DNA from: a bacterium
GTDB lineage: Bacteria; Elusimicrobiota; Elusimicrobia; UBA1565; UBA9628
Direction of reading: 5' to 3'
Length of the DNA stretch: 64,000 nt
Assembly: GCA_021822495.1 (NCBI GenBank)
Contig: JAKAQO010000007.1
Coordinates: 46,777-110,776, forward strand
Positions 1 through 8,659 of the stretch are shown in pieces. Made by a program: the position numbers and the translations under genes. The number at the start of each line of letters is the position of its first letter. Position 1 is the stretch's first letter. The notes under the pieces were generated by a model. The model ran no database searches. It had not been told where the DNA came from and was given only the letters and a program-made list of their open reading frames with translations.

Positions 1-1
1 T

Positions 2-103
2 CAAGCGGTCATGGACGGGGATATTGATTCATTTATCGAGGCCTATCTTTCCTGGCTGGCGGCCGGACGCCCGCCAAGAAAGGCGGAAATGGAAGAGCCC
101 TAA
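2..103 (+). CDS. C-terminal end of an unidentified protein (partial)
   Basis: The first 33 codons of the window form an open plus-strand frame ending in TAA at 101-103. It encodes an acidic-then-basic tail ending in PPRKAEMEEP. The gene begins outside the window and the tail is too short to assign to a family. It converges with ccsA and the two stop codons overlap (ccsA TAG at 100-102), which is typical of the tight packing seen elsewhere here. The frame could be fortuitous, but it is open to the window edge and fits the spacing. Confidence 0.5.
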   Translation, partial: QAVMDGDIDSFIEAYLSWLAAGRPPRKAEMEEP

Positions 104-1905
104 AGTTTGCTTTTCCAATAAGGCAAGGGAAGGCCGCCTAAAGCCGCGATGGCGAGTTGGCTGAGAATGAAAATGGAGAGCCAAAAAAACGCTTTGTCCA
201 TCCAACCGTAAGAGTGAAGTCCGATTCCGAGCATATTGACCCCAAACCAAGAGAGACTGGTGATGATGTTTCCTAAAACCGCCATGACCATAAATCCGCG
301 TTCCCTGACAAATCCCCCCCATCTCGCGTGAAGGATGATGGCGTTCCAGAGAACGATTAAGAGAGCCCCGTTTTCCTTGGGGTCCCATCCCCAGAATCTT
401 CCCCAGGATTGATCCGCCCAAATTCCGCCTAAAACAGTTCCGACAAAACTAAAAAGAAGGCTAAAACAAATAATTCCATAAGTCATTTGGACCAAGGCCT
501 TGGCCGCTTCTTTATCCAAAGAAGGCGTCAGGACGCCTTTGAGAATATAGAGAATTCCCAATGTTCCAGCCACAAACGTCGAGGCGTAGCCAATGGTGAT
601 GGATGAGACGTGGGTTGAGAGCCAGAAGTTTGAATTGAGCACCGCGCGCATCATTTCCATGGTGTCTCCGGTCATGGCCAAATGATGCGCGATAATGAGA
701 GTCGTAAAACCGATGATGGAGGCGGTCATTGCGGCAAAGCCCTTGGGAAATTTTCTTTCGAGTATCCAGCAAAGTAAAACCGCGACCCAACCAATAAACA
801 CGGCTGAAGAATAAAGATTGGTGACGGGTGGACGCCCCTGGATGACGATGCGGCAAAGGATTCCAAAGGAATGAACGCTCCAGGCGACAAGCAAAAGACG
901 CATCGCGAATTGGGTCAAGCGTTCGGGCCAAATAACCCAAGACGTCGCCAAAGACAAGAATACGAGGAAATAAAGAACAATTCCTTTCCAGAAGGGAGAG
1001 ACGGCGTTAAAGAATTCCTCATAACGGCTCCAGCGGTATTGAGAAGGCAGATTTTTTTGTAGCCATTTATGATAGGAGTTGGCGGCGGCGTTAAACGTGG
1101 ACGGATCGCTGTTTTTTCGGGCGTCTTCCATCTGATGATAAAAGAGAAGCGGTTGAGAAAGAGTTCCTTGAGTTAAGAGTTGGCTGATGGCTTTGCCGGA
1201 ACTAATCCAGGAATAGGAGGTTTCCGAAGAAATGGGAATCGCCCAAAAATAGGCCGATTGGTCGATGAAATTTGAACGCGCCAAAATATCCGAGAGTTCT
1301 TTTTGAAGGCGCTTATTTTGGGCGATGGCCCGCGGATTTTTAAGAAGAAGATTCGGCAAGGAATCGGGAAGTTCCGGAATCTCAAGGCTGAATTTCAGGC
1401 GTTGATAGACCACCATTTGTTCCTCGACTTCCAATAGAGCCGATTCAAAAGAGGAGCGGGATTTGGCCGGAATTTTTTCTATCGCATCCGCTTTTTTCTC
1501 CAATCGATCCCAAGAAGGGCCGATTTGGTTGAACGAAAAATAACGCTGGGCGGTTTGGGGTAAATTGAGAAAGCCAAGCACGTCTAAATTATCGATGCAA
1601 AAAACTTTTTCCAAATCCGCTATTTCGGGGCGGCTGACTAAATCCAACAGCCACTGAGACGCGGGCAGTTCTTGTCCCTGGGTTGAGACTTTTTCCTTAT
1701 GGCTGAGAATTAGAAGAGAACTGCGCGCGACTGTGTCCAAGGGTTTTAGGCGGCCTTCTTGTAAAACCGGGAAGCGGGAAAACGAGGTTAAATCAGTGCC
1801 GGAATGAGAATGTGGGAAAAATGGAAAGAAGGCCCAGATGAGAGATCCTAATACCAGGAGATTAAAAAAAACAGAACTTTTTAGCGGCTGAGGTTCTTTC
1901 TTCAT
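100..1905 (-). CDS. ccsA: System II cytochrome c biogenesis protein CcsA/ResC
   Basis: The protein delivers heme across the inner membrane and ligates it to apocytochrome c together with ResB. It has 601 residues. An N-terminal membrane segment (about 12-30) is followed by a long hydrophilic region of about 270 residues, then a multi-helix CcsA domain from about residue 300. The tryptophan-rich heme-handling motif WGRFWGWDPKE is at about 501-511. Conserved histidines flank it in IIAHHLAMTG, STHVSS and GLHSYGW. The long N-terminal region is larger than in minimal CcsA proteins (about 320 residues) and I do not recognise a domain in it. The start overlaps the resB stop as ATGA, so the two are translationally coupled. 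Identification is firm; the role of the N-terminal part is unknown. Confidence 0.93.
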   Translation of the reverse strand: MKKEPQPLKSSVFFNLLVLGSLIWAFFPFFPHSHSGTDLTSFSRFPVLQEGRLKPLDTVARSSLLILSHKEKVSTQGQELPASQWLLDLVSRPEIADLEKVFCIDNLDVLGFLNLPQTAQRYFSFNQIGPSWDRLEKKADAIEKIPAKSRSSFESALLEVEEQMVVYQRLKFSLEIPELPDSLPNLLLKNPRAIAQNKRLQKELSDILARSNFIDQSAYFWAIPISSETSYSWISSGKAISQLLTQGTLSQPLLFYHQMEDARKNSDPSTFNAAANSYHKWLQKNLPSQYRWSRYEEFFNAVSPFWKGIVLYFLVFLSLATSWVIWPERLTQFAMRLLLVAWSVHSFGILCRIVIQGRPPVTNLYSSAVFIGWVAVLLCWILERKFPKGFAAMTASIIGFTTLIIAHHLAMTGDTMEMMRAVLNSNFWLSTHVSSITIGYASTFVAGTLGILYILKGVLTPSLDKEAAKALVQMTYGIICFSLLFSFVGTVLGGIWADQSWGRFWGWDPKENGALLIVLWNAIILHARWGGFVRERGFMVMAVLGNIITSLSWFGVNMLGIGLHSYGWMDKAFFWLSIFILSQLAIAALGGLPLPYWKSKL

Positions 1906-3062
1906 GACAAAAATTTTGCCTGTTTAAGACGCATGAGGAAATGGAAAATGAGCCCTAGGGCAACCAGGAAAGAAGAAATATAGGGAATCGTCCAGCTGGG
2001 ATTTCGGACGACTTGAAGAATGGACACCGTATTATTTTGAGCATAGGAGGCTTGGTAAAAAGTGAGACCTTGAAAGCGAAGCGGATGGTTCATCGAGATT
2101 AAAGTGTTCCGGTTTTCAGCGGGGGCGGCTGGATCGTTGATGTGGATAAGGCTTGAAAAGCGGCTGGGAATGGTGGTGTCGGGGTAAATTTTATGGGTAA
2201 ATTTTTTGAGAAAAAGAGAAAATGGAAAATAATAGCGCTTGGGGCGGAGGATGATATAGAGGTTTTTTCCCTTAACCGGAATTCCTTGTGGAAGCGGAAT
2301 TATCTCGGACATTTGCCAATTCCCTAAAACTTTTCCATGGTCTGAGACCTGAACCAATGTCGCTGGCATATTGGGTTGATTGTCATCATGGCTTAAAGGC
2401 ATGTCGATAATTTCAAGATTCTTCCCCGGCCCTTGGATTAAGGAATAATCTGGAAACGCGGCGTCATTATTCTTGCGAATGTCAACAGCTGCGTTGAGCG
2501 CGTAGTGTTTGATCTTAAGGGTAATTTGGTTTGGGAGAGAAATAACCTGGCCCGGTTTTAAAAGTTTTTGGGGGATGGAATAAACAGTATCTGTCTTAGG
2601 GTTGGTCGCGTCAATGAGGTCAAGTTCGGAATGCCGGGGGTCCTCGCTATAATTTTTAGAAGAGTTTTCTTTGATCGTCATCTGGCTTTCGCGCGAGAAG
2701 CTTCCGGAAAGAAATTGGCCCACGAAAAGAATAATGAGTCCAAAATGGGTGAGCCAAAGCCCTATTTTTTTATAAGACAAAGTGAAGCGTTTAAAATGGG
2801 CAAAAAGAAGATTGAGGATGAGAACAATTCCTACGAGTTTTCCGGCCGGAAAAAGTGGAATGTGGTATCCCCCAAGGATAGGCCGCGAATAGAGAAACCA
2901 GCTATTGAAGTGAATCTTAACGGAATCATAAACGCCCAGTTGAACTTCTCCTAAAGTGCATAAAAAGACCAGTAAGGCCAGCGCGCTTAAGGCCGCCAAG
3001 GTGAGTTCCAAGGAGGAGAAAAATTTAAAAATTTCTTTTCCCACGAATTTAATTTTGGCCAT
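1902..3062 (-). CDS. resB: ResB-family cytochrome c biogenesis protein
   Basis: This is the partner of CcsA in System II cytochrome c maturation; ResB keeps apocytochrome cysteines and heme in a state fit for ligation. The 386-residue protein has hydrophobic segments near residues 20-40, 70-90 and 100-125, a long periplasmic region, and a final membrane helix close to the C-terminus, the usual ResB topology. I chose the ATG at 3062 (protein begins MAKIKF). The frame extends upstream to a TTG at 3152, but that extension is the out-of-frame coding region of the lipoprotein gene at 3049-3228. The ATG lies inside the end of that gene, so resB is probably coupled to it. The downstream ccsA overlaps by 4 nt. 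Confidence 0.9.
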   Translation of the reverse strand: MAKIKFVGKEIFKFFSSLELTLAALSALALLVFLCTLGEVQLGVYDSVKIHFNSWFLYSRPILGGYHIPLFPAGKLVGIVLILNLLFAHFKRFTLSYKKIGLWLTHFGLIILFVGQFLSGSFSRESQMTIKENSSKNYSEDPRHSELDLIDATNPKTDTVYSIPQKLLKPGQVISLPNQITLKIKHYALNAAVDIRKNNDAAFPDYSLIQGPGKNLEIIDMPLSHDDNQPNMPATLVQVSDHGKVLGNWQMSEIIPLPQGIPVKGKNLYIILRPKRYYFPFSLFLKKFTHKIYPDTTIPSRFSSLIHINDPAAPAENRNTLISMNHPLRFQGLTFYQASYAQNNTVSILQVVRNPSWTIPYISSFLVALGLIFHFLMRLKQAKFLS

Positions 3063-3228
3063 GGAGTCTTTTTTCTTTGAGCATGGCCGCCATGCGCTCA
3101 AACTTGGCGGCTTGTATTTGGGTATTTCCCTTGGGAATTTTATGGATGGCAACGGAAGGCGGTTTTCCTTTGCAGGCGAAAGAGGAAAAAATCAAACAAA
3201 TAAATCCTAGCGGGCGGAACAGCTTCAT
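3049..3228 (-). CDS. Small lipoprotein upstream of resB
   Basis: A 59-codon frame runs from ATG at 3228 to TAA at 3049. The product starts MKLFRPLGFICLIFSSFAC. This has a basic n-region, a hydrophobic core and a lipobox-like SFAC, so Cys19 is the expected lipid-modified residue. The mature part is only about 40 residues, rich in Lys/Ala/Met and probably helical, with no recognised domain. It overlaps resB by 14 nt in another frame, so it is the first gene of a lipoprotein-resB-ccsA operon. A TATAAT lies 8 nt before the ATG. Its position suggests an accessory factor for cytochrome c maturation, but that is inference. It is below the size most gene callers keep. Confidence 0.65.
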   Translation of the reverse strand: MKLFRPLGFICLIFSSFACKGKPPSVAIHKIPKGNTQIQAAKFERMAAMLKEKRLHGQN

Positions 3229-3236
3229 CTCTCTTT

Positions 3237-3242
3237 ATTATA
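3237..3242 (-). promoter_or_regulatory. -10 element of the lipoprotein-resB-ccsA operon, near-leaderless
   Basis: The minus strand reads TGTATAATAAAGAGAGATG, an extended -10 (TG one base before TATAAT) with only 8 nt to the start codon at 3228. Transcription would begin at or 1-2 nt before the ATG. No good -35 is visible. Eleven genes in the window show this arrangement. Confidence 0.5.
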
Positions 3243-3301
3243 CAAAAAGAGACGAAATCTGATTATTTTTGTCCCAATTTTCTTGAAATAAAAATATTCG
3301 G

Positions 3302-5074
3302 TTAAGCGACAGCTTTCTGGAGAGCCGGAATATCCAAACGAATATGGGCTTCCTTGAGTTTTTTAGGGTTGATTGGGGACGGCGATTCGCTTAAAGGGCA
3401 AGTTCCCTTTTGAGTTTTTGGGAAAGCGATCACTTCGCGAATGGAATCCTCGCCCGCAAGCAAAGCCGTCAAGCGATCAAGACCCAAGGCGATGCCGCCA
3501 TGGGGTGGGGCGCCAAATTCAAGGGCGCGTAAAAGCATTCCAAATTGTTCTTCCTGCTCTTGAGTCGTAAACCCCATTAAGGAAAAAATCCGGCGCTGAA
3601 TTTCCGCGCGGTGATTGCGAATGGAACCCGAAGCAAGTTCGACTCCGTTAAAAACAAGATCATACTGATGGGAGCGCATCTTCCCGGGATTTGTGTCCAA
3701 TAGGGAGAGTTCTTCTTCCAAGGGAGAAGTAAAGGGATTGTGGGCGAAAGTCCAGCGCTTTTCATCTGGTTCCCATTCTAAAAGCGGAAAATGCAAAGCC
3801 CAATGAAAGCTCCAGGGAGTTGAGGGTTGGGGCTTAAGAATGGAAATGAGTTCTTTTCTAATGGCCCCAAGAATTTTCGCGGCATTTTCTTCTTTATCTG
3901 CGGCAAAGAAGGTGACATCCCCAGGCGTCACTTCAAGAGAAGATTTGAGACTTGAGATTTCTTCGGCGCTCAAAAATTTGATGATGGGCGAATTAGGGCC
4001 TGAGCTTTCCCATTTAATCCAGGCTAAGCCCTTGGCTCCCAGGGATTTGGCGAGTTCCGTCAATTTGTCAATCTGCGCGCGTGAAAAATCAAATTTTCCG
4101 CTGATGGCGCGAACAACGCCTCCGCTTAAGGCGGGTTCGGAAAACACTTTAAAAGAGCTTCCTTTTAATATAGAGGTGACGTCCTTGATTTGAAAACCGT
4201 AGCGTAAATCGGGTTTGTCCGATCCGTAAAGGCGCATCAAATCGGTGTGCTCGATTTCCGGGAAAGGCGTTTTTATGTCAATTCCCAAAACTTCTTTAAA
4301 GATGATTTTTAGAAAATTTTCAACGACGGCATGAATATCTCTCTCCGTCACAAAAGACATCTCAAGATCAATTTGGGTGTGTTCCGGCTGTCTGTCGCTT
4401 CTTAGATCCTCGTCTCTAAAAGCCCGCGCCAACTGGAAATAACGTTCGATTCCGGAAACCATGAGAATTTGTTTAAAGACTTGGGGCGATTGCGGCAAGG
4501 CGTAAAACTGGCCTGGAGACAAGCGGGACGGGACGAGAAAATCTCTCGCTCCTTCAGGAGTTGCCTTGGTCAAAATAGGGGTTTCAATTTCAAGAAAACC
4601 CATTCGGTCCAGTTCTCTTCTAACGGTCGTGGTAATGCGATGGCGCAAGGTCATGTTTTTAAGCATGCGTGGACGCCTCAGATCAAGAAAGCGGTATTTA
4701 AGACGAGTTTCTTCCGAAACCTCTTGATTGTCATCGACCTCAAAAGGGAGAGTTTTAGAGGTATTGAGAATTTTAATTTCAGAAGCCGTGATTTCGATTT
4801 CGCCGGTTGGAATTTTTGAGTTTTGCGTTCCTTCCGGGCGTTTTTGAACGAGGCCGGTCACTTGAACGACGTATTCGGAGCCTAATTCTTCCGCCTTTTT
4901 AAAAACTTCCTTCTGTTGGGGACTGGCGACGATTTGAACGCGTCCGGAGCGGTCTCTTAAATCGAAAAAATAGACGCCGCCGTGATTGCGTCTGGAGTCA
5001 ACCCAGCCGCAAAGAGTGACGGTTTCTTTTTCGTTTGCGATTTTTAGTTCCCCGCAAGAGTGCGTTTTCAGCAT
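3302..5074 (-). CDS. aspS: Aspartyl-tRNA synthetase
   Basis: This class II synthetase charges tRNA-Asp with aspartate. At 590 residues it is the bacterial type. The N-terminal OB-fold anticodon-binding domain includes VTLCGWVDSRRNHGG. Motif 2 appears as FRDEDLRSDRQPEHTQIDLE, a GAD-type insertion domain fills the middle, and motif 3 is GIALGLDRL near the C-terminus, followed by IREVIAFPKTQKG. The gene lies between murG (13-nt gap upstream) and the resB operon. I cannot tell from sequence alone whether the enzyme is discriminating or also charges tRNA-Asn. Confidence 0.97.
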   Translation of the reverse strand: MLKTHSCGELKIANEKETVTLCGWVDSRRNHGGVYFFDLRDRSGRVQIVASPQQKEVFKKAEELGSEYVVQVTGLVQKRPEGTQNSKIPTGEIEITASEIKILNTSKTLPFEVDDNQEVSEETRLKYRFLDLRRPRMLKNMTLRHRITTTVRRELDRMGFLEIETPILTKATPEGARDFLVPSRLSPGQFYALPQSPQVFKQILMVSGIERYFQLARAFRDEDLRSDRQPEHTQIDLEMSFVTERDIHAVVENFLKIIFKEVLGIDIKTPFPEIEHTDLMRLYGSDKPDLRYGFQIKDVTSILKGSSFKVFSEPALSGGVVRAISGKFDFSRAQIDKLTELAKSLGAKGLAWIKWESSGPNSPIIKFLSAEEISSLKSSLEVTPGDVTFFAADKEENAAKILGAIRKELISILKPQPSTPWSFHWALHFPLLEWEPDEKRWTFAHNPFTSPLEEELSLLDTNPGKMRSHQYDLVFNGVELASGSIRNHRAEIQRRIFSLMGFTTQEQEEQFGMLLRALEFGAPPHGGIALGLDRLTALLAGEDSIREVIAFPKTQKGTCPLSESPSPINPKKLKEAHIRLDIPALQKAVA

Positions 5075-5087
5075 AGGCCTTATTTTA

Positions 5088-6176
5088 TCATTTTGACTGA
5101 TATGAATTTTTAATCGCGGAAATCAGTCTCTCTATTGTTTGTGAGGGAGATGGCATATTTAAATGGCGATAATTTTCTCTCATGAGGGATAATCGTTCTT
5201 GGCTTTTTTCTTGTAGCAGGAGCTTTTCGAGGATACTGGGAATCTCTTCTTTAATTTTATTTTCTGGGATGAGAAGAGCGCATCCCGCTTTTTCAAAAAC
5301 CCTGGCATTTTCCGTTTGATGATCATGAGTCGCGCTGGGGTAAGGAATGAGAAGGGCCGGTTTTTTTTGCGCGTAGATCTCCGAAAGGGTGCTTCCTCCC
5401 GCTCGGCATAAAACCAAATCGGCCGCTGCGTAGAGTTCCTCCATTTTCTCAAAATAGGAAAAAACCTTGGCTTTGAGGGGTTGATTTCCGTATCTTTCCT
5501 CGACGGCCCTTGAATCTTGGCCGCAAATATGAAGGATCTGAAGGCGATGAGGATAGCGGTTGGACAGGTCTTGGAGAATGGGTGGAACTTGGAGATTGAT
5601 TCCTCTCGCGCCTTGGCTGCCGCCAAAAATAAGAAGAACCGGATTTTGCGGGTCAAAACCTAAGTTTTTTTTTGGCGCGCTCAGCTCGTGCGGGTTCCAT
5701 AAGGATTGGCGAATGGGCGTTCCGATGAGTTCTCCTCCAGCCCCCGGAAGGCCTCTCAGAAGCTTTGCTCCTAAAAGCTGGCAAAGCCGGTTCGATAGTC
5801 CGAGGATGACATTGGACTCGTGAATGAAGCGCGGCCTTCTTTTTATAAAAGCGGCGAGAACCGCGGGCGTCGAGAGATATCCCCCCATTCCGACGACTAC
5901 CTCCGGTTTAAAATCGGAGACGATATTGAGGCAGAGCTTAAATGAAGAAATGAGACGGGCTAAAAACGAAAACCATCCCTGAAGATTTCGAGGCATTCCG
6001 CGCATGGGAATCTCTACGTAAGGAAAGTCTTCCTCGTCTAGAACCTTGCGGGCCGCGTCTTGTTGGCGGACGATAAAAAGAACGCGCCAATTTTCCGCTC
6101 TTAAAGCCTGGGCCGTCGCTAGCCCCGGATAGAGATGTCCTCCAGTTCCGCCCGCGGCGATTAATATTTTTTTCAT
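5088..6176 (-). CDS. murG: UDP-GlcNAc:lipid I transferase MurG
   Basis: MurG adds GlcNAc to lipid I to make lipid II at the inner face of the membrane. The 362-residue GT-B fold starts MKKILIAAGGTGGHLYPGLA with the glycine-rich acceptor-side loop GGTGGH. HESNVILGLSNRL follows, and the C-terminal UDP-GlcNAc site contains FGGSQGARGIN, CRAGGSTLSE and PYPSATHDHQ. It is the last gene of the dcw cluster and overlaps ftsW by ATGA. The usual downstream neighbours murC, murB and ftsQAZ do not follow; aspS does. Confidence 0.97.
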   Translation of the reverse strand: MKKILIAAGGTGGHLYPGLATAQALRAENWRVLFIVRQQDAARKVLDEEDFPYVEIPMRGMPRNLQGWFSFLARLISSFKLCLNIVSDFKPEVVVGMGGYLSTPAVLAAFIKRRPRFIHESNVILGLSNRLCQLLGAKLLRGLPGAGGELIGTPIRQSLWNPHELSAPKKNLGFDPQNPVLLIFGGSQGARGINLQVPPILQDLSNRYPHRLQILHICGQDSRAVEERYGNQPLKAKVFSYFEKMEELYAAADLVLCRAGGSTLSEIYAQKKPALLIPYPSATHDHQTENARVFEKAGCALLIPENKIKEEIPSILEKLLLQEKSQERLSLMRENYRHLNMPSPSQTIERLISAIKNSYQSK

Positions 6177-7270
6177 GACGTTTTAGTCTGCCTGGAGATA
6201 TTAAGAAGAATTCCAACTCCGATGAGGCTGGCAAGCAAGGAGGAGCCTCCAAAAGAGACAAAAGGAATGGGAATTCCCTTGGTGGGTAAAAGTCCAATGG
6301 ACATGGCCATGTTGAAAAAAGCTTGGAGCGATATCAGCCAGGTAATTCCGGCGGCAAGAAGACTTCCAAACAGATTGGGAGCGTTTTTCGCGATTTGAGT
6401 TCCCTTGATGGCGAAAAAAACGAAGAGGCCTATAAGCCCAACGGCTCCGAGAAGACCTAATTCCTCGCAGAGAATCGGAAAAATAAAATCCGTATGTGGG
6501 GTCGGCAAATACATGAGCTTAATATTGGAGGCGCCAAGGCCTTGCCCAAAAACTCCTCCTCGTCCGACCGCAATCAAGGATTGAGCGAGTTGGTATCCCG
6601 TATTTTTCGCATCATGAAACGGAGAGAGAAAATTTAAAATCCTGGCTCTTCGGTAAGGAAAACGAATCAACTCATAGGCGATGACGGGAATAGACAAAGA
6701 AAGAAGGGCGAGAATATGCCTGAGTTTGACCCCGGCGGCAAAAAGGAGGCCCAAGGCGACGGTGAAAATAAGAACGGGGGTCCCCAAATCCGGCTCTTTT
6801 GAAATAAGAAAAATAATCGGCGAAAGAAGAATGGCGGGTATGAGAAGGCCCGCGATGGGCGAGCGCAGACGGCTTCTTTTTTTGTCGAGGTAATAAGAAA
6901 GAATAACAATGCAGCTTATTTTCGCGAATTCCGAGGGCTCAATTCCCAATGGCCCGATTTTAATCCATCTTCGCGCTCCCCCCACCTTGTGCCCGAGAAG
7001 CGCCCATAGAAGGCCGATGACCGTGACCGACAGAATCGGCAGGATTTTTTCGCGATAGCGATTATAATCAATTCGGCTGATGAGCCCCATGGCCGTGACG
7101 CCAAATATCGCCCAAAATAATTGCCGCTTCAAAAAATAGAAAGATTGTCCAAGGCGCTGAGCGGCCCAGATTGCGCTGGCGGAATAAATCATGATAAGGC
7201 CGAAAAATATCAAAATGAGAACAATAGAGAGAAGAGAAAAATCAAATGGAGAATTTTTTTCGGGAGCCAT
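6173..7270 (-). CDS. ftsW: SEDS-family septal peptidoglycan polymerase FtsW
   Basis: This 365-residue polytopic membrane protein of the RodA/FtsW/SpoVE family has about ten hydrophobic helices. Family signatures include GARRWIKIGPLGIEPSEFAKI, of which GPLGIEPSEFAK is the diagnostic core, the loop HTDFIFPILCEELG, and the C-terminal GIPIPFVSFGGSS. It polymerises glycan strands from lipid II with its partner FtsI, which is encoded in the same cluster. The gene shares one base with murD (TAATG) and four with murG, so translation is coupled. Its place between murD and murG marks it as FtsW rather than RodA. Confidence 0.95.
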   Translation of the reverse strand: MAPEKNSPFDFSLLSIVLILIFFGLIMIYSASAIWAAQRLGQSFYFLKRQLFWAIFGVTAMGLISRIDYNRYREKILPILSVTVIGLLWALLGHKVGGARRWIKIGPLGIEPSEFAKISCIVILSYYLDKKRSRLRSPIAGLLIPAILLSPIIFLISKEPDLGTPVLIFTVALGLLFAAGVKLRHILALLSLSIPVIAYELIRFPYRRARILNFLSPFHDAKNTGYQLAQSLIAVGRGGVFGQGLGASNIKLMYLPTPHTDFIFPILCEELGLLGAVGLIGLFVFFAIKGTQIAKNAPNLFGSLLAAGITWLISLQAFFNMAMSIGLLPTKGIPIPFVSFGGSSLLASLIGVGILLNISRQTKTS

Positions 7271-8652
7271 TAATTTTGATAACGCTTAAGAATCTTTTTA
7301 AATTTTTCCCCGCGATCTTCAAAATTCTTGAACTGGTCGAAAGACGCGCAGGCGGGCGAGAGAAGCAAAATATCTCCCGCTTCTCCGATTTCAAAAGCTC
7401 TTTCGACGGCCTTGTCCAGGTTTTCGCAAGGGGAAATAGGAACAATTCCATCCAGTTCTTTTTCAATTTTGGAGGCGGCGCTGCCGATAGTCAGAACAGT
7501 CTTAACTGTTTGAGAAATAAGGGGTTTGAGCGGGGCATACGGGCTGCCTTTGTCGAGACCGCCGAGAATTAAAATGAGTTTTTTGTTAAATCCAGAAAAG
7601 GCCTTAAGAGCGACGAGGGTTGAATCGACATTGGTCGCTTTTGAATCATTCACGCAACGGATTTGACGATAGGTCCCCGCTTCTTCCAAACGATGTTCGA
7701 CGCCTTTAAATTGCGCGAGGGCTTTTTGAATGGAGCCTTCGGAAATCCCCGAGGCCAGGCCTATGAGAATGGCGGCCATGGCGTTTTCCAGGTTGTGGCG
7801 GCCGGGAAGACGGGGCGGCGTAAATAAATAGGGAGAATCATTGAGGCTTAAGCGCGCGTAGATTTTTCCTTCTTCAACCCAGGCGTGGCTTGATTTTGGG
7901 TCGTCCCCAAAAAAAAGTCTTTGAGCCGGACATTTTCGGGCGAGCTTAACCGTCTCAAGATCAAGCGCGTTAAAGACGCAAAAATCCGATGCGTTCTGAT
8001 CGCGAAAAATTCTGGCTTTGGCCCGAATGTAGTTTGCGAAACTTCCGTGATGATCGAGATGATCCGGCTGGATGTTAAGGATGGCCGAAACCTTGGGATG
8101 AAAGAAACGGCTGTCTTCCAGCTGATAGCTGGAAGATTCAATGACCAGAACGTCCTTTGGATTTGCGCTCAAAACGCAAGCTGAAGCGGGAGTTCCGATA
8201 TTGCCGCAGACATGGACGTTTTGCCCATACGGCAGGCCTTGCCTGAAAATGTCTCCGGTGAGAGATGTGGTCGTGGTCTTTCCGTTGGTCCCCGTAATAG
8301 CGATGATGCGGTCGGTTTTTGAAAAAGACAAGGCGACTTCCATCTCGCTGAAAATGGGAATTCCCGCTTCTTGAATTTTTTTAACGATGGGAGACGCCCA
8401 GGAAAGCCCGGGGCTTTTAACCGCAAAGCCGCAATGCAACGCTTTTTCGCTGGGGCCGCTCGCTTCCCAGACAGCTGGCGCGGGAACGTCCTTGATTAAA
8501 TCGGAAACTTCTTTTAACGCGCGGCTGTCGGTCATGAGAACGTCAAACCCCTGTTCGGCGAGGAGCCTCGCGGCGGCGGAGCCGGAATGGCCGAGGCCGA
8601 TGACGCAGGCTTTTTGCCCTTGAAAATGAGACGCGGAAAATGGATGTTCCAT
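7270..8652 (-). CDS. murD: UDP-MurNAc-L-Ala:D-Glu ligase MurD
   Basis: MurD adds D-glutamate to UDP-MurNAc-L-alanine in the cytoplasm. The 460-residue Mur ligase has an N-terminal Rossmann-like domain (ACVIGLGHSGSAAARLL), a central ATPase domain with the P-loop AITGTNGKTTTT, and a C-terminal domain with LILGGLDKGSPY. The region INDSKATN (seen as CVNDSKATNVDST) is the MurD-specific signature. It lies between mraY and ftsW with near-zero spacing. Confidence 0.95.
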   Translation of the reverse strand: MEHPFSASHFQGQKACVIGLGHSGSAAARLLAEQGFDVLMTDSRALKEVSDLIKDVPAPAVWEASGPSEKALHCGFAVKSPGLSWASPIVKKIQEAGIPIFSEMEVALSFSKTDRIIAITGTNGKTTTTSLTGDIFRQGLPYGQNVHVCGNIGTPASACVLSANPKDVLVIESSSYQLEDSRFFHPKVSAILNIQPDHLDHHGSFANYIRAKARIFRDQNASDFCVFNALDLETVKLARKCPAQRLFFGDDPKSSHAWVEEGKIYARLSLNDSPYLFTPPRLPGRHNLENAMAAILIGLASGISEGSIQKALAQFKGVEHRLEEAGTYRQIRCVNDSKATNVDSTLVALKAFSGFNKKLILILGGLDKGSPYAPLKPLISQTVKTVLTIGSAASKIEKELDGIVPISPCENLDKAVERAFEIGEAGDILLLSPACASFDQFKNFEDRGEKFKKILKRYQN

Positions 8653-8659
8653 GGCGAAA

